The notes below the pieces were generated by a model that did not search any database, had not been told where the DNA came from, and saw nothing but the letters and a program-made list of their open reading frames with translations. Both the position numbers and the translations under genes were made by a program. 64,000 nt of DNA from Panagrolaimus kolymaensis (taxonomy: Eukaryota; Nematoda; Chromadorea; Rhabditida; Panagrolaimidae), in contig JAJQJQ010000006.1 of the NCBI GenBank assembly GCA_028622995.1, forward strand, positions 7,440,001-7,504,000, read 5' to 3'. This document shows, in pieces, positions 58,183 through 64,000 of the stretch (positions are counted from its first letter, which is position 1; each line of letters opens with the position of its first letter).

Positions 58183-59076
58183 ACTTTTTTGTTTTAACAT
58201 TATTTTGTGAATTTTCTGTGATATAATTTTTTCATAAAAACGTTACTTTAAATTTTATTTTACTTTCATTATGTGAATTTTAAACTTTTAATTTTAGCTG
58301 TTTTCTTTTATTTCAATTTTAGTAACAATGTTTTTTCATTGTTCCTTCTTCCATTTTTTTCATTTACATTCTTCTTCGTTTTTTACATCCCGTCGATCGC
58401 TACCCCATCGTTTGTACATACAAATATTTGAATAATGCCGAAATGATTTCAAGGCCATTATTGGAAAAGCTTTCGTGCCTGCCAATACTACTATGTATGA
58501 TGGAATAGGTAGTAGTAGCATTGTTTCATTTTTTTTTCTCTTCAGTATACTTTATTTGCGATAGCTGATCATCAGCGATAGTCGAAGGAGACGCGATGCT
58601 TTTGGCGCCAAATTTATCGATGAGACAACGACGACGATGGCGGCGACGGCGGCAGATATGAAAGAAGCAGTAGCAAAAAAAAAGAAGAGGAAATTGACTG
58701 ATGCGAAATTCTAAGATATGAAAAAAATAGGTAAGAAAATGGATGGAAAAAAAGAGAGGCTAAAGAAAGAAGGAGGCAGCATGATAAATGAATGTATAAA
58801 TATGTATGGCGCCGGAAGACGAAACCAAAAATAAATTTTGCCAAAAAATATTTTTTTCTTTGATTTTGATGCTAAATTTAGTATTAGATTAGGCCAATAT
58901 TTGGAAGTTTAAGGTATCAACCACTGAGATAAGTTTCTTTAGCTTTGCTTTATTAAAAATAAATATCCTACAATAGCCATAACTGTAAGAAGCTTGTCAA
59001 GGAATTTTTTTAAGTTAGTCAGTAATCATTGACACTCCTCTATACAGAAAAAGTGATCAGAAAGCAAAAAAGAATG
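58183..59076. other. Intergenic, SART1 3' flank
   Basis: Contains SART1 3' UTR and AT-rich spacer. A CGACGACGATGGCGGCGACGG triplet-rich patch near 58628 and an imperfect hairpin near 58480-58523 are the only structured pieces. No gene is supported. Confidence 0.45.
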
Positions 59077-59084
59077 ACGACGAT
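59077..59084. repeat. Left 8-bp target-site duplication of the hAT element
   Basis: ACGACGAT, repeated exactly at 60872-60879 outside the right end. Confidence 0.9.
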
Positions 59085-59095
59085 CAGAGCTGTCG

Positions 59096-59286
59096 AATTT
59101 CGAATTTCGAATCGAATTTCGAACCGAATTTCGAATCGAATTTCGAAATTCGAAGCTTCGAACGAATCGAATTTCGAAAAATACGAATTTCGAATCGAAC
59201 ATTCGAAATTCGTTTCGAAGAAATTCGAATTCGAATCGAACATTCGAAATTCGATTCGAAGCTTTCGAATTTCGAATTTTTTCGAA
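59096..59286. repeat. Left subterminal TTCGAAT array
   Basis: Many overlapping copies of the palindrome TTCGAA separated by 3-10 bases (AATTTCGAATCG and variants). Mirrors the right array inside the same hAT element. Confidence 0.9.
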
Positions 59287-59418
59287 TCGGCGCCATTCCA
59301 ATGGATTTGACTTTGGCGCAAGCTTTTTGGCGCCAAACTTTTTTGCTGCAAAAGCTCAACAGATTTGCAAAGTTTTTGTTTGACATTTGTTTAACAATTT
59401 TTCTTCTTCCTGTAAATT

Positions 59419-60593
59419 ATGTCAGTTGCTAAAATTCACTTTGTAAAAGTTAATGGATTCTATGAATGCAAGTACTGTATTAAGAAGTATAAAGTAAACG
59501 CAACAGGAACAACATCAGGAAGGAAAGTGCTAAATAACAGAACTGCTCTTGAACAATTCGTAAATCATACTGAAGGGAAGAAATTATCACAAAGAAGGCT
59601 AATTTTGGAATTTGAAGACGAAGACTATGAAAACCTTGCAAAACTGCAGAAAGTCTTAATGTTTTACGATGAGCAATTTCTTATGGTAATTTTTTATTTA
59701 CTTCTCTAAATCTCTAAATATTATCGTTTTAGGCACAAAGTCGAGAAGCAACAGCATCATCAATTCCATATTTTTGTTTTCAAGCTCAAAATGTTGCAAA
59801 AAAGAAATCTGCTTCACCAATGATTACAACTTTTTTGAAAACTTTTTCTTTTGATTTTGATAAACGTGTGGAAAGTTTTAAAACGAACGAAATCATTCGA
59901 CTGGCTGCTTATCTTGATCCTCGATACTGTTATAGGTTAGTGTTTAGTATCAATCTTTATTTTTTTTATACAACTATTTATAGGCCACAATTATTCACTG
60001 ATGATGAATGGTCTAGCACTGAAGCATTACTTTTGAGTAAACATTCAAACCTGCAATCAAAAACTGATGAAATCATCGCTGATTCTGAATCTTTGGATGC
60101 TGAAAGTGAAATAAGTGATAATGATGAACCGTTCAGTTGGTCTCAATTTGATGAAAAGAATGTTTCAAAGAAAAGTGGATTACGGGTTAGGCTTTGCTTC
60201 TAAACCATGTTTTATTCATTGTTTTAGGAAGAGATGAATGAATATGTAAAAGAAGCAAGAATTGATGTTCCAATGCCTAAGAAAAACACAACCAATATAG
60301 CATTAGCATTTTGGCAAAACAACGAGAAAAAATATCCTCTTCTTTCTTCTTTAGCAAAAGCCTATCTATCATTAATGGCGTCAAGTTCAGAGCCTGAAAG
60401 AGTATTTTCCAATCTAACTCACTTCTTTCAAAATACACAAAGAAATTCTCTGGGTGATGATAAAGTAGAAGATGTAATGATGGTTCGTAATCAAATGATC
60501 GTCGAAAAAGCTGAAAGAAATTTAGTTCCTGTGCCAAAAAATGAAAATGAAATTGTGGTCTTCGAAAGTGAAAGTGAAACAGAAGATTTTTAA
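59419..60593 (+). CDS. hAT transposase derivative, internally deleted
   Basis: Exons 59419-59685, 59733-59935, 59984-60185 and 60228-60593 give 345 residues. Residues ~10-25 (FYECKYCIKKYK) start a BED-like zinc-binding region; the expected second ligand pair is unclear. The text then reaches IIRLAAYLDPRYCYR, the LDPR motif found late in hAT transposases, followed by an acidic linker and the C-terminal dimerisation domain (LAFWQNNEKKYPLLSSLAKA, YLSLMASSSEPERVFSN). Full hAT transposases are usually 600-800 residues; the region carrying the first catalytic aspartates is missing, so it should not cut DNA alone. The open frame and clean introns suggest it may still be made, possibly as a regulator. 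Confidence 0.88.
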
Positions 60594-60712
60594 TTATTAT
60601 TAATTGTTGATTGTTTTTTTTTATAAATCTTTGTTGTCTTTTGTTTTGTTGTTTTTTTTTATATAATAAAGTATTTTCAAAATTTTTTTTTATTATTAAT
60701 GACTTCACTTTT

Positions 60713-60862
60713 TCGAAGATTCGATTCGATTTTTCGAATCGAAGCTTCGAAATTCGATTCGAAAGTTTCGAATTTCGAATCGAAACTTCGAAATTCGATT
60801 CGAAGAAATTCGAATTCGAATCGAAGCTTCGAAAGTTCGATTCGAAGATTTTCGAACATTCG
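60713..60862. repeat. Right subterminal TTCGAAT array
   Basis: Inverted counterpart of the left array; TTCGAA units recur every 8-15 bases up to the terminal inverted repeat. Confidence 0.9.
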
Positions 60863-60871
60863 ACAGCACTG

Positions 60872-60879
60872 ACGACGAT
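60872..60879. repeat. Right 8-bp target-site duplication of the hAT element
   Basis: ACGACGAT, identical to 59077-59084. Confidence 0.9.
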
Positions 60880-63800
60880 GATAATAATGATGATAAAAAA
60901 TTTGAGTGGAAAAAAAATTGTACGATTAAATTTTGATTCTTTTTTCTTTCACATCAAAAAGTTAGTCATAGACAATTTCCTAGACTTTTTTTTAAAAAAG
61001 GAATGCAATCATTTTTTTATTTATTTTTGACGCCAAACAAAAAACATGAATCATTTTTAAACAAAAAAGTTTGATTGAACAACACATTCTCTTTTTTTTA
61101 AACGGAATTCTAAACAATTTATTTTTGTTTCCCAAATTGCTTTGACACATTCCATTGAATTATTTTTTTTTTTGATGCGATCATTTGCGGCGGAGGCTAT
61201 GTAATTCTCCGATTTTAGATAGTTTATTAGTTAGTTTGTTCTTCTCCGAAAAAAAGACATACATTTTTTAAATTTTTTGATGTTGTTGTTGCTTTTTTAT
61301 TGTATATTTGTTTTAAAAAAGCTTATTTGTTACTTTACTTTTTTTTCATTCTTTTTAATTTTAGTCTTTACTTTGCTTTTTGATTTTAAGCTTTCTTGTC
61401 TTCATTCCAAAAATATGTACAAAACAACAAATTTATCAAAAAAGGCGTTCATTTCCTTCATATTTTTTTTTGTACGTCCACAAATGTTCGTTCAGTTTAT
61501 GATTCATCACTCACTACACTTTAGCTTTTATTCTTCCCCGTTTTTACCCTTTTCCGTTGGTCATTTTTCTTTCCATTCACTTTTTTTTGTTTCTCTTGTC
61601 CCCATTTCTTTTCTCATTTTTTCCTTTAAATTTAACACACAAACAGCAAAAAGATTTGTTGTTGTTTTGGCTCTTGTCCCATTTTTATTTCTTTCATTCA
61701 TTCAGAAAAAAAAATTTTGCCAAAAAGAAGTGCAGCAAAAAAGAAAAAAGAATTCGTTTTTATATATTTTTATTTTGTTTCGAATTAAAAACCGTCCCTT
61801 TTTTTGCTGACCACTTTGAAATTGAAAAATAAAATGCTCAGCAGCCCCAACAACAACAGCAGCATCACATTTTATGCTTTCATCCCCGACTTTGAATTTA
61901 AAAACTCCCTTTTCCGTTTTTATATTTTTTTTCTTTCATTCATCCTCGTGATGGTCGTAGTAGTAGTAGTGGTCAGCTGCTTTCCCCAATTTTTCTTATT
62001 ATTTTTTTCGTATTTGTTTGTTGGTCCCTTCATTTTTTTCGATAGCGAACGAGAGAGATTTCTGCATTTTTATATTTTTCATTCACTTTTTTTTCACTAC
62101 TAAAACCCTGCAATTTCCTCCTCTTCAAGAATAGTATTAGTAGTCAGTCGACAGCGGCGATGGCGTCGTTGTTCTCTTCTTTTTCTTCTTGTCTTGGGTT
62201 TATACACCACTGGTCATTCGTCGAAAACAACAACCAACCATCCAACCAACCGACCAGCAATGTCAGAGCGGCCAACGCCAAAACACTTTTCTCTAGAGAC
62301 AGAAAGTGTCCAATCTAAAAAGAAAAAATGCGTTATAGTCGTTACAACTCTTCTTCTTTCTCTTCACTCACTCATTCTGACTGACCCTTTCTCTGCTGTT
62401 TTTCATAACAAAAAAAAATTTTGCACGAAAGCTTTTCTGCATTTTTCTTTTGGGAGAAAGAGGAAAGCTTCAATGAAGCGAACGAGAAGGTCAGTCGTTG
62501 TCGTTCACAAAAATAAAAAAATTTCCTTCCTCTCACCAAGGCCGCCGCAGCGTCCCGCGCGCTGTTCCGCAGCATCTTCCGGAGGTTATAAAAAATTGTA
62601 GGACAAACATTGCCTATGCCACCACCACCGCCACCAAGCAAGCTCTTCTCTTTTCCATTTGTGCTGCTGCTTTGTCACGAGGTTTGAACAACAACATAAG
62701 TAAAATGTACGCACAACATGGATTGCACACTGACATAAGACAAACATGCGAATACGCACGGAAACGAACGGACAAACAAACATACTAACTAAAAAGCCTT
62801 TGACCACTACCCTTCATTTATTTTTTTTCTATCGTTCAGTTTAAAAAAGAATTTGCTCAATACCAGCTGCCATTTGTTATTTGAATGGTGATGGTGTAGT
62901 GGCCGGTCGATCGACGGACGACTTTCTTCTTCCTTCCCCTTCCAACTGACCCTTTAAAAGAAAGAAAGAAAGCAAAAGCTTTTTGGGATTTTGGTTGGTT
63001 GTGTTTTAACTATGAACGTGCGTGCCACGCCTTCAGAAGAAATTTATTTTTCGAACTGTAAAGTATGCGCGCGCTCGCTCACTGGCTCGTCCATTTTGGG
63101 CCAGCTCCGCCCACTCTTCAATAGCTTCCCCAACATTAGCGCAGTTTGGTGCTCGTCGCCGCCTGCCGCTCAGTCCGCCATTTGCTATCGTCCGCCAAAT
63201 AGTTGGTCGGCTATTTTTCTCTCTCCTTTTTTTCTCTCATTTTATTTTTTCTACCCCTATTTTTCTTTCTTTCGTATATTTTCATTTTTATTTTATTCCC
63301 GAAGAAAAAAAAATAGAAAAAAAAGAAGCACGAGAGAAAAGAGAGGAAATATATTTTTCTTCTTCTTGTTGCTTTGCTTTCGGTTGTCGAAAAAAAAATG
63401 GAGAAAAGAAGAGAAGAAAGACTGCAAAGTGGTGTTTTTTAGCGTTTGTGCTATACACCGATGCAGTTTTTTTTGTGGCTGCTGACATGAAAATGGAAGT
63501 TGTGCGCAAATAACAGTGCTGGTCATGCGGGAAGAGTGATATTTAAACGATGTTATCTTGAATTCAAAGTTGTGAACAAATTGACGATGCTGGCCATGCG
63601 GGAAGAGTGTTATTTAAAGTCGTCTACCCGTAGTGCCAATATCGTTAATATTGGTTTATGAGAAACGAAGCGATAAATCTTTATATTTTCCTAAAAGTAA
63701 GATTATGGTAGTTTCACATGAATTAATCACAACAATTTTTAATCTTGAATTCAGAGGGACGACAATAATCGATTATTGTGGACGGATCTTCTTCATTTGG

Positions 63801-64000
63801 GCTTAGAATAAAAGTAAAAAATAATGCAATGTGGTGTTTTTTTAGCGTTTATGCTATACACCGATGCAATTTTTTGTGGCTGCTGACATGAAAATGAAAA
63901 GTTGGGCGCAAATAACAGTGCTGGTCATGCGGGAAGAGTGTTATTTAAAGTCGTCTACCCGTAAGCCATCACCGTTAATGTAGCCCAAACTCAATATACC
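60880..64000. other. Gene-poor region to window end
   Basis: About 3.1 kb with no supported gene. The part at 62100-63300 is less AT-rich, with many C/T runs and a GCGCGCGCTCGCTC patch near 63068, compatible with a promoter or 5' UTR of a gene beyond the window. An ATG near 62260 opens MSERPTPKHFSLETES, but no donor or following exon can be shown. The last 600 bases contain a diverged direct repeat. Confidence 0.4.
63423..63966 (+). repeat. Diverged direct repeat, two long copies and one short
   Basis: Copy A (63423-63546) and copy C (63824-63957) share about 125 bases, including GCTATACACCGATGCA, GTGGCTGCTGACATGAAAAT and GTGCTGGTCATGCGGGAAGA. A shorter copy B (63571-63633) repeats the second half and, with C, extends through AAAGTCGTCTACCCGTA. 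Differences are substitutions and homopolymer length changes. No terminal inverted repeats or coding frame is seen. Confidence 0.85.

Larger units (their letters stand above)
59085..60871. mobile_element. Complete hAT-superfamily element with shortened transposase
   Basis: Ends are CAGAGCTGTCGAAT on the left and, inverted, CAGTGCTGTCGAAT on the right, the CAGNG terminus typical of hAT transposons. A perfect 8-bp duplication ACGACGAT flanks both sides, the hAT hallmark. Inside each end lies a dense array of TTCGAAT/ATTCGAA palindromic units (59096-59286 and 60713-60862), probably subterminal transposase-binding sites. The single gene within (59419-60593) retains the N-terminus and the C-terminal dimerisation domain of a hAT transposase but lacks most of the catalytic core. 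The intact ends and duplication indicate a relatively recent insertion. Confidence 0.93.

Noticed and set aside
58475..58530. Hairpin with AATACTACTATG and TAGGTAGTAGTAGCATTG arms, vaguely let-7-like
   Set aside because: The seed is not TGAGGTAG, pairing is imperfect and the motif is partly triplet repeat. Without small-RNA reads it cannot be called a microRNA.
61277..61832. 177-residue hydrophobic open frame
   Set aside because: It is a translation of poly-T-rich DNA (Phe/Leu/Ser) without the positional codon pattern of the real genes.
62260..62360. ATG opening MSERPTPKHFSLETES, possible first exon of a gene beyond the window
   Set aside because: No convincing donor follows, and no downstream exon is in the window.
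63022..63513. Two overlapping ~160-residue plus-strand frames
   Set aside because: Both translate T/C-rich and A-rich tracts into Phe/Ser and Lys/Glu runs, and they run into the direct repeat; no family resemblance.

Overview
The window is nuclear DNA from an AT-rich nematode. Genes are split by short introns, mostly about 45-70 bases, beginning GTAAG/GTATG and usually ending TTTTTAG, less often TTTCAG. Several start codons sit just behind an unpaired TTTTAG/TTTCAG, as expected for spliced-leader trans-splicing. The proteins include animal and nematode families: a FLR-2-type glycoprotein hormone alpha subunit, a nematode insulin-like peptide, an NHLH/HLH-15 bHLH factor, a PAI-paired/homeobox factor and a DUF1647-type membrane protein. 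The preference for TTTTTAG over TTTTCAG argues against Caenorhabditis and fits a clade IV (Tylenchina-like) worm, but the species cannot be named from this window. Exon models below were built by hand from frame, splice phase and family resemblance; exon sums were checked to be multiples of three.

Layout. 0-11 kb: a partial secreted class-3 lipase (-), tRNA-Ile, an hlh-15-like bHLH gene (-), a long secreted protease-inhibitor mosaic ending in a Cu/Zn-SOD-like domain (+), a small BED-like protein, an SDR with tRNA-Ala in its intron, and a DUF1647-like type II membrane protein. 11.6-15.3 kb: a lysine-rich membrane-anchored protein and a 713-residue zinc-finger-like protein (-). 15.3-20 kb: gene-poor, with a TTAA-flanked palindromic MITE. 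20-24.8 kb: a basonuclin/disco-type zinc-finger gene whose intron holds an antisense isochorismatase gene, a paired-homeobox gene with a duplicated last exon, and glyoxalase II. 25-30 kb: housekeeping genes NOC3L (+) and UVSSA (-), converging. 30.4-39.7 kb: a broken small membrane-protein gene, then a long gene-poor stretch with a second TTAA palindromic element. 39.7-43.4 kb: flr-2 (+) and an insulin-like peptide gene (-), two secreted hormones whose genes converge. 44.5-46.2 kb: a transposon-like element with about 275-bp near-identical terminal inverted repeats that encloses two decayed, intron-containing genes. 48.8-58.2 kb: MBF1/EDF1, a retinol-dehydrogenase-type SDR, an acidic unknown protein (-), a stomatin (-) and the splicing factor SART1. 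59.1-60.9 kb: a complete hAT element with a perfect 8-bp target duplication and a shortened transposase. 61-64 kb: no supported gene, ending in a degenerate direct repeat.

The genes do not form one pathway. Housekeeping genes (rRNA processing, splicing, transcription-coupled repair, methylglyoxal detoxification) alternate with regulatory and secreted genes that lie in long AT-rich intergenic DNA. The mobile elements are confined to the gene-poor stretches. The most unusual items are the TIR element carrying captured, decayed genes, the SOD-fold pseudoenzyme fused to TIL/thyroglobulin modules, and the duplicated homeobox exon.
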